Numbered from the stretch's first letter, positions 11,513-24,985 are shown. The stretch is 64,000 bases of DNA from Tubulanus polymorphus (GCF_964204645.1 NC_134028.1:22852153-22916152); one strand, 5' to 3'. The notes: generated by a model from the letters alone, not told the origin. Made by a program: numbers and translations.

Positions 11513-12534
11513 TCATGTGCTGATTTTTAGAAATAGATTAGAAAATATTTTCATACTTGCGCAATAATTAATCATGCATTTCATTATCATAATAACATGT
11601 TCTCAGTACGTGATCAATAAAATACATCAAATTCTTATATATTATCAAATACTAGTTGGTTTTATCTATGATGTATTTTATGAGGATTTATTATTCACCA
11701 GTGAAGGGAAAGATATACGAGATACTTGTACTGAGGACAAGGTTCATCGGAGAGGACTCGTTTCATTTCAGTTGATGGGACAGAGGGTTTAGGGAACAGT
11801 GGGAATGGGACTGGGTCTGGAGGACACTAGGTTGATGGGACTGGATTTAGGAAACAGTGGGGATGAGAACGTGAGTTTAGGGAACACGAGGTTGATGGGA
11901 CTGTTTGTTGAGGGGATGGGGTTTAGGGAACTGAGGACAGTCAGTCTATTGAGACAAAAGAAGCTGCGGGGAGAGTCTGCACAACATTAGGGAACAGCCA
12001 ATTTGATAGGGAACAGTGTGTTGAGAGTGAAAGGTGATAACTGTGGATGGGGTGTACAGTGGACCGATAGCTGTGAATACTGAAGTGGATGTTGCCCTGA
12101 ATGCTGATAACAATCATACCAGTGTTCAAGTATCGGCTAACAAAGGAATAGATGAATTGATTCTTCATTGTCTCATCATGAATATTTCTTGATGAATAAT
12201 CCTCAATAGTTATTCTACAAGACAACAACTTTTCATTAACTAAGAAAAGATTCACATCAGGAGGAAGATTAGGGGGCAGGTTGTTGACTGTAGCTCAGCC
12301 TCCTCCTACAGAAATAAGCTATGCTACACTTGTAGAACGACTGTGTGACTAACATCCGCCCCAATCCTATTGCGATGACCCGAATTTTTAAATCATCTTT
12401 AGAAAACAATGTAGTAGCTAAATATCTGTTGAAGTTCACTGATAGGAAATCATCAGTTTTCCTGCATCCATCACATGTGATCATTCAAGAATCGAACCCG
12501 AACAATATTCTAAATATCATTAAATGAATTATAG
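11513..12534. other. Intergenic spacer with a degenerate G-rich repeat
   Basis: No coding exon seen. At about 11770-11990, imperfect units of GGGAACAGTGGG and GGTTGATGGGACTG recur five or six times. The rest is AT-rich and unremarkable. The two flanking genes are convergent, with 3' ends facing here. Confidence 0.5.
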
Positions 12535-12540
12535 TTTATT
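12535..12540 (-). terminator. Candidate polyadenylation signal of GGCX
   Basis: TTTATT on the plus strand is AATAAA on the minus strand, about 780 bases downstream of the GGCX stop codon at 13320-13322. This implies a long 3' UTR unless a non-canonical signal nearer the stop is used. Confidence 0.4.
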
Positions 12541-13319
12541 TGAACGGTAAACATCTATAAACATAGTCAATACATCCATCTATAAAATATATATATTTAA
12601 TTTAAAACTCTCGTACTACATAAAATTTGATGTTACAGACACAAGTTGAGCCTTCTCATCATTACAGCAAAAATATAACAAATCATCTCTTCAGCAGGTA
12701 TTGGTCCCTGTGAAACTAGCTCCAGTGATTTACAGAGCAATAGAGATACTGGGTTAATACATACAACAATTTTAGCAACTCTGGACACGTTCTTTTAAAG
12801 CAATTTAATACTCATTGGTGATAAGCTTTGATAATTGCATGGGCTTAAATAACAACCTTGTGGTTTCAGGTTTTCGTGAAACTGAACCACAGACGAGTTA
12901 CTTGATAGCTCTCTTCCAGACTAACCCGACGTAAATTGTTTTCATATCAAACAGACTTATGCCTTCTGCCACATCAGCACAATTGGAATGCCACAACATA
13001 CGATTATAACATAAAACACTGAATTTCAAATCATAGGGAGTCACAACAGGTGACTGACGTTTGAGCAACACACAATCTGGACAATTCCTGATCCATAAAA
13101 TCAGATTGTGACACGCTATGATTCGAATAATTCACCAGCCGGTTATAAACAAACGACATCGGATAGATTTCTACCTTATTACAATAATCACAATTGGAAT
13201 ATACTTTCAGTATATATGTATAATAACGATAACTAATTCGTACAATTTAATTCCACAAATACAACTTTAAATTTTTTCTTAGAATGTTTACGTACAAAAT
13301 GGATTTAGTAGCTGGTGGA

Positions 13320-16300
13320 TTAAGTTTGAGTTTGTTGCACTAACGATATCGGTATCGGCGGGATTAACCATCGTCTCAGAGATGAACTAACGTCGTTGAC
13401 TTTACCGGTTAAGTTTGACTCGACGATGACGTCCATCATATTGTTACCGGTGAACACCGTGTATAATGCAGCTTCAGTCATCAGCACGCTGGAAGATAAA
13501 ATAATACGACCATTAAGTGCTGACTAATTAATACCCTAAAGTGCTGGAGATAATTTGGAAATTCTAAAAAATTCCACCCTAGTGTGTTGAATAACGGGAA
13601 TACCACTACAGTGCGTCTACAATGTGGCGCCGTGCATCGTTAGGTACTAGTATTTCACTATGTTTGACACGTGCTGCCATTTTTCAAGAAAGATAATTAC
13701 TTATTACTAATTACATCAATACACCGTAGTGTGGTGTACTAGCAAAATCTATCACTGATTTATACACCACACTGCGGTGTAGACGCACTGAAAGGGTTAA
13801 ATCATTTGAAATTAATCGATGAAATACTCGCGGAATAGGTGTAATGGTAAGAAGTGGAAATGGAATGGGTAGAGGTGGGATGGGAGGTTATGATTGAGGT
13901 AACATGAAATGAGGGTCTGATGAATGATAACTTTTAACCTGGGACGGGTTTTAAAGCTGCACCCAGTCAGACAGTAACAAAGGTGGATCTAAGAAATGAT
14001 GATTAAGTCTATACGTTAAAGAAACAGGGCTCGTGTGCCGATAAAAGCTTCAGCAGAGTTTGGTAAGTTTTATGAATAAGGTATAAGTTGATACATTTGA
14101 GAAAGGATTTTCATCTGTATCCAGTTCAACAGTTGTGAGTTAGAGTAAAACTTAAGAGTGGAAATCAGTTCATTTTCAACGAGTTAACTGATTGAGATTT
14201 AAATCTGTGGAACTGGACACGGGTTGTCAAATTTTACTTCAGAAATCTTGAGGCTGATATTTTTAAGGGCCCTCTGAATTTTAGGAAGAGACGGTCTGAC
14301 CTTCCTCAGAAACTCGCAAGATCTGCTCTCGAATTTTCCCGACAACGGTTTAAAATCTTTAAACACTTAATTTAAGAAATATTCACCTCTTATAAGCGCC
14401 GGTGATCAAATTAAGAAATGAGGCTTTCATTTGTCTCCACAGTTTTGATGGGTACATCGTCTTTTTGTCAGCCGAACGTTTTCGGTCCATCAGAATCATT
14501 TTATAATTCTCGACATTCGGATCGTTCAACATCACAGTCATTATATCTGAAATACAAACAATTGAATTATCTTATAAAATGAGTTACTGTGTATTTTTCT
14601 ATGTTGAAATAGGGATGATTGGCCCCCTTAATGGCCCTCTTTTTCATGATTTTTTTAAATTCAAATGCTAATCTGGTATCCCTTACAAACCCACTAGTCA
14701 CACTTGCTGTGAACGAAACAGGGCATTATTTGATTTTGTAATCTACACTAAAATCGCGCAGATATAGTTGGATGGTCGGTCGAATTTACTGCTATTTTGG
14801 TTCGGCTGGCGTACTTTGTTGGTTACCTTTTCTAGGCGAAGATGCATTAGTAGTGAGAGCTCATATTTTCAAAAAAATCAAGTTAATCCTACGAAGTACA
14901 ACCAGTCCTGTCAGCATCTCTATGACTCCTGTTGAATTGAAAATACTTTACCTTTTCCTTGTTCGGTTGCATCTTTGAGTTTCTTTTCATATTCATCGAC
15001 TTTCTGCATCAGTTCCTCGTGTGTTCTGTTGATGAATTTGTACATGTAACACGACGGTGTACTGGATATAGTGTGAACATTGTGAAATACGCCTGGTTTC
15101 AGCTGAAAACATAAGAGTATCAATCAGAAAAAAATACCACACCGCTTACAGTCGCGTTACATTCCAGTCGACGGCAATCTATTCGGACGGTGAAAATTTG
15201 CCGGTCTTGAGAATGAAATCTGAGTATAGGCCTATACGGGGTTTAAAAAAATATTTCACTTTCACATGCGATTGAATCCACCTTGACCGACGTTCACGGT
15301 ACAATAATGAATCCACATTGTCCTGATCGTATATATCGACTCAGTTAGCCGAAGAAGTCGCTTTATCAGAAAAACTATGCATTATATAGTCAAGTGACGG
15401 AAATCTAAAAATCTGACCCCGGTAGTATTATTGTGGAAAATTCATTTTAAAAAAACGAAGATGAAAATGTAATTAAAGTTGACTACTCATATCGCTATTT
15501 CTGTAGGTCTATTCATATGACAACGTTGGTTTAATGGTATGACACTTACATCCAGTTGATCTTTGACATTCAATGTCACGTTTTTGACACTTTCACCGGA
15601 CTGCCCATCCTCGATTGCCGGCTCCAATATCTCGACTCGAATCTGCCCCTGAAGTACTTCGATAGTCGTCAAGTTCAGGTCGTCTTGAACGTAATTCTCC
15701 AACATCAAACCTTTCAACGAATATATGTAAGACAATGTTATGCAATATCATCAGAACACAACAAATGAATTAACATGATATGATTTTTGCTCTGACATTT
15801 TCTTCAAATATCAGCTCATTTCATTTTGCTGTTATCTAAAGCAACGACAATAGAGCTGGGTCCAGGATCACGTTCAAAACGCCTACCCCCGTAAACAAAC
15901 CTGGAAAATCAGCCACAAACACGACATCGGTATATTGAGTATTGTTCGCCAGGTCTCGCGTTATTCCATCGATCTGATTTCGCCAATCGGATAAATCGTA
16001 GAGCAGGGGTAAAACCCACGGCGTCGCGCGAAATGGACTCCACTCGGCTGTTAATATATCAACGCGTGGATCAAACATCCTGAAATATCGAGAAAGAAAA
16101 AATTGTCTTTTCTGAATGTGATCTGCTAAACTGATAGGGAGAAAGAGCTTCGAAAGAAAATACCAGGGTAAAGACAATAAAAGGAATATGATATTTCTTG
16201 TATCATTGTCAGGGTGGCCACTTTCCACTGATTTACAAATCCAAGAGTTTTTCCCGGATTTTTCCCACATGATTACACAAAATTCCCTGAGTGAATCAGA

Positions 16301-19300
16301 GAAATTTCTACGTAGGTCTTATATGTTACAAATTATCATTATTCATTGAATCACGTACTGATAAAGAAACATGCGGTCAATAGCATTATCTGAATTCCCA
16401 GAGTTTTCTAGATTTTTGGTAAAATTTTTTCAAATTCCCTGAGTTTCCCTAAATTTTCCAGGTTTCCAGGTAAGTGGCACCACCCTGATAGTGTAACAAA
16501 CCTCTGTTGAAATCGTCTATTCATAGATTTCCAAACGTCGATGTAGAGTTCGATGTTTTTAAGGTCGTATTGTTCGAGTTTAGCTTTAACGCAAGCAGCG
16601 TACTGTTTAACCATATCAGCGTGGGCGTTCCAGCGACTACGCCGAGAGTGAGTCCACGCCTAAAACATCAACAATATCCTCTCAATTTCATTGAAACATC
16701 GAAAATTACATACATTTTTTCAACTCTGAATTTTCGGGTTTTTAATCATTCCAATGATTAAATTAGGAATGATAAGGAACAAGGTATGACATGACTGGTA
16801 GACTTATTATTCATAATGTTATTTTTTCTTTCTCTGATGATGGAGTTTAGTGAAAACTTCGAAACTGTAAGGCAATAAACTGTTATTTCATCAACTGTTG
16901 GTTTTGTTCATTAAGGTATGTCATGTCCATATATGGAATATGTTAAGGCACATGAAAAGAAGTTATCAAGACTGATTCAAATACATCGTATAACTTTGAA
17001 TCCTAGTGTTAGTAAGAGTCACATTATTCGTTTAAACAAGGTACTTAAAAGGTTTTGTGTAAGTTCCAACAGACACTTTTTTACATCCTTAAAATCAATC
17101 GATTCTCCAGTTTTTAGTTAGGACTGTATATCGTATACCGGTACTATACCATACCTCAGGGTTCAGATAGCCGATCTTCCCTGTATCTAAGTCTTTATAC
17201 GTTATACGGATATGCTGTTGATTCCAGCTATGCACCATCATATCCCACGAATAGCCGTACAGACCCTGTGTCCAGTTGTTATAACCCTAGAATATAAACA
17301 ATGAAACCGCTATTTATTATTCTAAGGGCTTAAGGGCTTCAGTACTGAACTGAGGTGAATTTGGCCATTTCTGGACTGATGTTGACTATTTCTCGGCTGA
17401 AGTTTGCCGGTCACCTTCTTTCAGTGAGTTTCTCGAGTTGCTGTCTTGATGAAACCCGATTCAACAATGTCAACTGACAAGTAGTCAGACAGAGACTGTT
17501 GAATATACACTCAGTAAGCAAGCAAACTTCACTACTTCACCCCGTGTGGCCATCTTTGCCGTTACCAGTTCCATAGATGGGTATTGAAATATGAATTTAA
17601 CTGTAGAGAAATGCAAGATTACCTTAGTAATGAAATGCGAGTATGGCAGGAATGATTGAATCAGTGCGTACACGATGACATACACGCTCGCTAGTTTATG
17701 ATATTTTCCGGCTCGACTCCGTAGAATCGGCTGGTGTTGATTCGTCCGCGGTGATGACACTTTCTTTCCGTCCCCATGATCGGGTTTTACATCCTGAAAT
17801 CATAGATTACAGATATCAGGGGATGGTTGATTGTTCAACAGTAAGTTAAACTCATAACCCTGTCATTTTATCTACACTACAGTGCGTTGTATAAATTGGT
17901 GGACATTGCTAGTACACCGCATCGTGGTGTATTTTTGTGATTACTAATCAGTTTTTTTCTCTATCAAAAGATGACAGCACCTCTGTTAAACATGGTGAAA
18001 TATCAGTCACAAATGATACACCGCGACGCAGTGTAGAAGCACTAAAGGTGTATGCCTGTTATATACACACTGCGGTGGAAATTTTTAACATTTTGAAATA
18101 ATCTCTAGCACTTTAGGGCATTAATTAGTCAGCAATGAAAAGGTTAACCATCGGGTAAATGTGGTTGCTCCAAACTTAGCACTTACTTGAGTATTCTCTG
18201 GTTTTACTTGGTTTTTGTCGTATAAACAATGATCGCTGGACTGAAGAGGAGACAGTTTGAAATGCAGGCAGACCGGTGTCAGCTTGCGATAGAGCTTTAT
18301 CGGCCAATCAGCAGCGCAATAGAGGGGCATCGTTGACATCATGGTCCACGGGAACATACCTTTGATAAAAAACGAATCCAATCACACACCATTTGCAGTT
18401 TAATTTTCAATACCTTTAACATAGCTTCTAAATATAGGAACTCATAGGTTTTTCATAGCTTCAGAAAAAACCTAAATTTTCATTTCCCGGATTTTCAGGA
18501 CTAGTACACACACCCTGTATCGTTTTTATTGATTTTTCGAGTCAAGTTCGCATGAAAAAGCCCAAGCTTTAGAACGGCATTAACTTACCGATACTGAATA
18601 TTTGCGAGTTCATCAGATTGAAAGATAATCCAATGGCGAATCCGAGCGGCCGTGTCACGTCAAAATACAACAAATAACCCATACTCAAATCAATGATCAG
18701 ACCACCGATGTGAACAACTATCAAATCAACCAGTTTTCTACTCACTATCAACCTGTAATAAATCAGGAAAAAAGCTGAAACAGTAACTACAGCAGTCATC
18801 TACTTGTAGATGTATAAGTGCATGGTCATCTAGAGATATCAGTGCATGGCCATCTAGATATATCAGTGGTCATCTAGAGATATCAGTGCATCATCTAGAG
18901 ATATCAGTGGTCATCTAGAGATATCAGTGTTCATCTAGAGATATCAGTGGTCTTCTAGAGATATCAATGTTCATCTAGATATATCAGTGGCCATCTAGAG
19001 ATATCAGTGGTCATCTAGAGATATCAGTGCATCATCTAGATATATCAGTGGTCATCTAGAGATATCAGTGCATCATCTAGAGATATCAGTGGCCATCTAG
19101 ATATATCAGTGCATGGCCATCTAGAGATATCAGTGGTCATCTAGAGATATCAGTGTTCATCTAGAGATATCAGTGGTCATCTAGAGATATCAGTAGTCAT
19201 CTTACGGATATCAGTGTTCATCTAGATATATCAGTGGTCATCTAGAGATATCAGTGGTCATCTTGAGATATCAGTGGTCATCTTGAGATATCAGTGGTCA

Positions 19301-22300
19301 TCTTGAGATATCAGTGTTCATCTAGATATATCAGTGGTCATCTAGAGATATCAGTGGTCTTCTAGAGATATCAGTGTTCATCTAGATATATCAGTGGTCA
19401 TCTAGAGATATCAGTGGTCTTCTAGAGATATCAGTGTTCATCTAGATATATCAGTGGTCATCTAGAGATATCAGTGGTCTTCTAGAGATATCAGTGTTCA
19501 TCTAGATATATCAGTGGCCATCTAGAGATATCAGTGGTCTTCTAGAGATATCAGTGTTCATCTAGATATATCAGTGTTCATCTAGATATATCAGTGGTCA
19601 TCTTGAGATATCAGTGGTCATCTTGAGATATCAGTGGTCATCTTGAGATATCAGTGTTCATCTAGATATATCAGTGGTCATCTAGAGATATCAGTGGTCT
19701 TCTAGAGATATCAGTGTTCATCTAGATATATCAGTGGTCATCTAGAGATATCAGTGGTCTTCTAGAGATATCAGTGTTCATCTAGATATATCAGTGGTCA
19801 TCTAGAGATATCAGTGGTCTTCTAGAGATATCAGTGTTCATCTAGATATATCAGTGGCCATCTAGAGATATCAGTGGTCTTCTAGAGATATCAGTGGTCT
19901 TCTAGATATATCAGTGTTCATCTAGATATATCAGTGGTCATCTTGAGATATCAGTGGTCTTCTAGAGATATCAGTGTTCATCTAGATATATCAGTGGTCA
20001 TCTAGATATATCAGTGGTCATCTAGATATATCAGTGGTCATCTAGATATATCAGTGGTCATCTAGATATATCAGTGGTCATCTAGAGATATCATTGGTCA
20101 TCTAGATATATCAGTGGTCATCAACAGTGACCAAACAATTGAAAGTTGATTGTGCTGTTGCTAACCTGAATGGAGCGAAGACCCAATGCGCGGAGAGATG
20201 GTGCATTGACTGACCGCTGACCCAGTCGCGATCTGTTTTCTTTAAGCCAGCTATGAAGTAGACTAAGAACAATTGGAATCGTAAAATTCCATAGTTCCAA
20301 GCGGGCACGTGAGCGTTTCTTATCCGCGGCCAAATGTAACCATCAACTGACCTGAAAATAATACACACACACACCAGGTTAGAATCTGACTACTTGGATT
20401 ACAACATTGAAAATAAACAGATTTGAACTGTAGAGTTAAATCTAACTCACAAATATCATCTAGTTGTTTATACAGTATAACTCACTCAATTTCGAATCGG
20501 TTTAATTTAGATTTTCACTTATTTTGGACTAAAATTCCAGTCTCCACTAGGTCATTTCTATTTCAAATGAGAGCACATAATTCGGATTTTGTTTAGACAA
20601 TTTTTCAGCCCAGCTGATCCGAAATCAAGCGAGTTCTACTGTAGATAATGAAAGCGCATTGAAAATTCATCATTTCAGCCCCTTCTTGGATTATGAAGTA
20701 GAGTATGTTTGTAGCAAAGACATTGAAACTGGTCACGATACCATTGAACATTTACATTTTCAGTATATACACAGACATGCGTGTTTCACGGGTATTCAGG
20801 GTCCGATCTAAGGAATGAAAGTCACTTGCCCGGGGGCAAGCATATCTAAAATTTTGCTTGCCCTCTCTAAAAGCTTCTTGCCCTACACCAGGCAGTCCAA
20901 TTGGTGGCACTATCATCCGTTGTATCGAGTGGGAAAAAAGCTTTGTAACATAAATTGCACTAGCGATAATGATAACCTACTTGCCCTGAAGAGAATATAC
21001 TTGTCCCGGGCAATCGGACGAGTGCTTAGATCAGACCCTGGTATTTCATCAGCTACGGTATAATAACAAATCGATTCCGAAAACAGAGATGACGCGGAGG
21101 ATACTGACCAGGCGCGATTAGCGTCGACGAGCAGGAGTATGATAGAAACGAGACCGTACAGGTAAGAATGATTGTTCCAGCTTAGTTTGTCCAACCAGAA
21201 TATATACCAATACGGAATCATAAACATCGCGCAGCTTACTCGATAGAAACATCCGAATATTATACCGATTACACCTACAAAATAACCAGAAATATTCTTT
21301 TGTAAATGTATATGTGCTTTGTGTTATTCCTTTCTAATATTCCTTGTTCTATCCTCAATAGTCCAGTAACGAAAAATTCTTTCTTTTGATTTTCAGTGTG
21401 CAGAACATCTAGACTTAAGTCCAGTAGTGGTCTCAAATCTTAAGACTGGTCATGATTTAACCCTTTCAGTGCGTCTACACCGCAGTGCGGTGTATGAATC
21501 GGTGATAGATTTTGCTAGTACACTGCACTGCGGTGTATTGATGTAATTAGTTTTTATCTCTATTAAAAGATGGCAGCACCTTTCAAACATAGTGAAATAT
21601 TAGTAACTAACGATATACCGCGCCGCGGTGTAGACTCACTATAGTGGTATTCCCGTTATTCAACACACTAGGGTGGAATTTTTCAAAATTTTCAAATTAT
21701 CTCCAGCACTATAGGGTATTGATTATAGTCAGCACTGAAAGGGTTAATGAGCAAAACCGACAGTTGATGATTGGACAATTTATTCTGACAGTTTCGAAGT
21801 TAAGTAAAAAATTTGAAACTGTCAGAATTAACTTTTATATCAGCAATTGTGGGTTTTGCTCTTTGAATATACACTGGGGTAGAATTTTTTCGAATTTTCA
21901 AACTATCTCCAGCATTTTGGGGTATAAATCAATTAGCACTGAAATGGTTAACCAAGATTCTCCATTCTTCGACCAACGCTGCGCAGAAATAAAAATCGAT
22001 TAGAACAAGAAGAGGAAATTCAAAAATGACCCTAGGCAATCGACAATTATAGTCAGGCGTGGGAGATGAAATGAAATTCAGTATACCCGCTGGCAGTCAG
22101 ACCGTCATTGTTTACAAACTTATACTGGCAACTTTTCTTTTGAAATGACATTTTTTTCGAAAATAAACGTGATCAGTTTCGGGCATCTCTCGCGAGACGA
22201 TGGTTTCATATTTTGAGACCTGTTCGTTCTCTCTCTCTCTGTCTGCCGCGGTTACGCGAGGAGTGTTGTTACACGAAGTCCATTGTTTATGAAATGTTTT

Positions 22301-24985
22301 TTTTCCGCGATGATATTTCATCATGAACAATCACGAATCAAGATAAAAAAAGAAGCGATGATATAAAACATACGTTAAACAATGACAAATGTCAAGTCGT
22401 TTAAAATTTGTTATTTCATCCCGAATTGGACGAATATTTTAAGTATATTCAAGGAGAAAGTCTCAAAAATTTAGGATGTTTACAGGAAATGATTAGTCAA
22501 ACTACAGCTTCTTGTCATAGCTAGGGGCATCATTATTTTGACGACTTCAGGAAAACAAGTATCATCGGTCACTTAACTGACAATAATTCTTTTTAATGAT
22601 ATATCAAGGAGTTTCAACTAGTTTAGCTTGATTAATGAATTTTAGATAAGATTGGAGATCTTCAAAAATGTTTCGTCAATTCAGGGGTTAAGTTTTCGAG
22701 GAATCGTAGTATGAACATTAAATTCATAATGAATTAATGCTGCTGGTGTTTGTATCAGTACTATACCTGTTAACATCACCATGAATAGTAGATGCATCCA
22801 GTGCAGCGGAAGAGGCCGCAAGAAGTCGAATAGAGGATAGTAACATTGATTATCTGGATCGCCCCACCTGGAATCGACTTCGGTCAAACCTCTTTCACCA
22901 AACAAATCTATAAACATCAGAATACCTGAAAAAAAAGATGTCCATATTGAGACATTTACACTAGGTGTCAATCCACAATTCTGAAACCTGGACCCCGCAA
23001 CCTATCAGACATTCTGAAGCCTGGACCCTGCACCCTATCAGACATTCTGAAGCCTGGACCCTGCACCCGATCAGACATTCTGAAGCCTGGACCCCGCACC
23101 CTATCAGACATTCTGAAGCCTGGACCCCACAACCTATCAGACATTCTGAAGCCTGGACCTGGCACCCTATCAGACATTCTGAAGCCTGGACCCTGCACCC
23201 TATCAGACATTCTGAAGCCTGGACCCCGCAACCTATCACACATTCTGAAGCCTGGACCCCACAACCTATCAGACATTCTGAAGCCTGGACCTGGCACCCT
23301 ATCAGACATTCTGAAGCCTGGACCCTGCACCCTATCAGACATTCTGAAGCCTGGACCCCGCAACCTATCACACATTCTGAAGCCTGGACCCCACAACCTA
23401 TCAGACATTCTGAAGCCTGGACCTGGCACCCTATCAGACATTCTGAAGCCTGGACCCCACACCCTATCAGACATTCTGAAGCCTGGACCCTGCACCCTAT
23501 CAGACATTCTGAAGCCTGGACCCTGCACCCTATCAGACATTCTGAAGCCTGGACCCTGCACCCTATCAGACATTCTGAAGCCTGGACCCGGCACCCTATT
23601 CTGAAGCAGTCAATTGAAACCAAAATGAAAAGTTCTAGCAAATTGTGCCGTTAGAATCTATCCGAAATTATTCAAAACCTGAATTTTCTGAATATCTTTC
23701 TTTGAACGTCTTGTTGAAATTTGATTTCTGATCACATATAATCAAATTAAGTATGATATGACGAACGACAAATTTCTCAGAATCATTATTCGAAAATATT
23801 CTAGAGCTTCATAACGTTCAATTACTGCTGCCATGCCACTCCCTAATCATCAACAACCACCTACTGAGAGCTAGAGAATGTGCCTACGCAAACTTTAACC
23901 AGAGCACAAGCAAAACTGATATACCACCGTAGCCCCCTGAGGGCGGACAGCACACGCCAAACAGTCTGCGCTGAAAATAATTCAAAAGCCATCATTTGTC
24001 CGGGGAAAATGATGTCGAAGACAATTTTAGTCGTTTTAAGTCAAAACCAAATTTGTTGTCAAGAGGGAATAAATGTTATTGATCCACACAAATATTCTGG
24101 AGCGAGTTGCACCGGTTTATCGTTATGGCATGATCATTGTGTTGATGAGTTTTTGAAATGAGGTCTACAGTTGGTATATTGAATTGTAATGAAAAAAATA
24201 GTGAAAACTTAATAAGGACCATGGCCAAAACCCAGTCTATACAATTTGCAAAAAGCTCAAAATCGAAAATATCGTTTAAATTGTATATTGAGTGGGCTTT
24301 AATCTTCTGGGGCCAGTTGCAAAGTCAAGGCTTAGACTTAAGACCAATTTAAGACATCTTAGTTCTTTAACCAATCTAACAACTTACGACCAGTCTTGAA
24401 ATTTAAGACCATTTTTGGACTTAAGTCTCAACTCAGGAACCAGCCCCTGGGCCTGTTGCACAGTCATGGCTTAGACTTAAGACCAGTCTAAGACCAACTT
24501 AGTTCTATAGCAACTTAAAACCAGTCTTAAGATTTAAGACCATTTTTGGACTTACGTCACGACTGTGCAACTGGCCCCTGATTATTTGGGCTATTCTACT
24601 GTCAACACAACTTAAATACCGATCTGGCAACTTATAAAATTACAATTTATACTTTAAGGAATTGACTTTGAAATACAAACTGAGACCCAAAAACAGAGCC
24701 AACTTAAGCAGTGTTACGTCTTTTTCAACACTGAGTTTGACTTAAGTGAATTTTCTGTGAACATGCGCCCCGTTAAAATCAAAATGAAAACTTACCGAAC
24801 AATATTCTCATAACCGCTAACCCATATGGCTCCATAGGTTTGTGCGCTAATTGCGTAAACGCTTCGAAACTTCTGAAGTCCGACCATTCGAAGCCGAATA
24901 CCTCTTTCATTCGTCTGCCTGGTTTATCGCGACGACCAGCGGTCTCCGCGATGCCTTCCGTCATCGGCTTTTTTGTTCGAGCCAT
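13320..24985 (-). CDS. GGCX: Vitamin K-dependent gamma-glutamyl carboxylase (14 exons, 772 aa)
   Basis: Integral ER membrane enzyme that carboxylates glutamate in secreted precursors while oxidising vitamin K hydroquinone to the epoxide. Exons (5' to 3'): 24985-24796, 22925-22767, 21274-21109, 20351-20166, 18752-18589, 18359-18187, 17793-17623, 17286-17155, 16659-16502, 16079-15901, 15710-15550, 15102-14952, 14546-14387, 13488-13320. Every junction is GT-AG with matching phase, and the sum is 772 codons plus TAA. Recognisable blocks are [14 protein letters not shown] near the N terminus, [100 protein letters not shown] and STPSCYMY. The Lys pair near residues 209-210 matches the human active-site region (K217/K218). 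The length is close to the human enzyme (758 aa). A 5' noncoding exon may exist upstream. Introns hold two large minisatellites and several MITEs. Confidence 0.95.
13512..13800. mobile_element. piggyBac-like MITE, copy 3
   Basis: Right end CGCACTGAAAGGGTTAA is intact. The left end has lost the CCCTTTCA part and reads TTAAGTGCTG. It sits in the last GGCX intron, only about 23 bases upstream of the final exon (on the minus strand). Confidence 0.7.
17855..18147. mobile_element. piggyBac-like MITE, copy 4 (diverged)
   Basis: The right end AGCAATGAAAAGGTTAA and the internal GATGACAGCACCT and TGAAATATCAGT segments match the other copies. The left end is mutated (ATAACCCTGTCATTTTATC). It lies in intron 6 of GGCX. 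Confidence 0.65.
18805..20127 (-). repeat. Large 20-bp minisatellite filling GGCX intron 4
   Basis: About 65 units of consensus ATCAGTGGTCATCTAGAGAT occur with a few recurring variants (TTCATCTAGATAT, TCTTCTAGAGAT, CATCTTGAGAT). From about 19320, variants recur in higher-order blocks of 60 bases (three units). The array takes up about 1.3 kb of the 1.4-kb intron between exon 5 (ends 18752) and exon 4 (starts 20166). Many units contain the palindrome CTAGATATATC or the restriction-like TCTAGA. Confidence 0.95.
20474..20642. mobile_element. Pogo/Tigger-like MITE, copy 1
   Basis: Left CAGTATAACTCACTCAATTTC and the right end, read in reverse, CAGTAGAACTCGCTTGATTTC are inverted ends of the type seen at 50829-51009. 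CAGTxGAACxxCG ends with TA flanks are typical of pogo-type elements; the family name is by resemblance only. Confidence 0.5.
20798..21040. mobile_element. Palindromic element with GGGTCCGATCTAAG ends, copy 2
   Basis: Same ends as 8320-8580 (AGGGTCCGATCTAAGGAATG and CTTAGATCAGACCCTG), with a short internal deletion. It is flanked by GGTATT on both sides, a possible target duplication. It lies in GGCX intron 3. Confidence 0.7.
21457..21747. mobile_element. piggyBac-like MITE, copy 5 (best preserved)
   Basis: Both TTAA flanks and both ends (CCCTTTCAGTGCGTCTAC and AGCACTGAAAGGG) are intact. Internal palindromes CACCGCAGTGCGGTG and CGCGCCGCGG are visible. It lies in GGCX intron 2. Confidence 0.8.
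21741..21953. mobile_element. Second palindromic insert plus a partial piggyBac-like end
   Basis: Directly after copy 5 comes a fold-back unit: TGAGCAAAACCGACAGTTGA (21747 on) pairs with CAATTGTGGGTTTTGCTC (about 21844-21861), and GACAGTTTCGAAG pairs with TTTGAAACTGTC. After it, 21866-21953 repeats the right third of the piggyBac-like MITE (TATCTCCAGCATTTTGGGGT...GAAATGGTTAA). This indicates nested insertion into a second, older copy. Confidence 0.5.
22972..23605. repeat. 33-bp minisatellite in GGCX intron 1
   Basis: About 19 units carry CCTGGACCCTGCACCC followed by TATCAGACATTCTGAAG, total 33 bases. Because 33 is a multiple of three, long repetitive frames stay open on both strands (around 22961-23654), but these are artefacts of the array. 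The unit is about three-quarters identical to the 33-bp unit at 53810-54090. Confidence 0.95.
24309..24581. mobile_element. Two tandem MITEs of the CCAGTTGCACAGTC family
   Basis: First copy 24309-24448 (GGGGCCAGTTGCAAAGTC to GGAACCAGCCCCTGG); second 24448-24581 (GGCCTGTTGCACAGTC to GACTGTGCAACTGGCCCCTG). They abut head to tail in GGCX intron 1. Confidence 0.75.

Noticed and set aside
18805-20127. CRISPR-like regular array
   Set aside because: Units are 20 bp head to tail with no unique spacers, in an intron of an animal gene; it is a minisatellite.
22961-23654. Long open frames (over 200 codons) on both strands with 11-residue repeats
   Set aside because: They come from a 33-bp minisatellite in a GGCX intron; a period divisible by three keeps several frames open at once. 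No start context, splice logic or non-repeat sequence.
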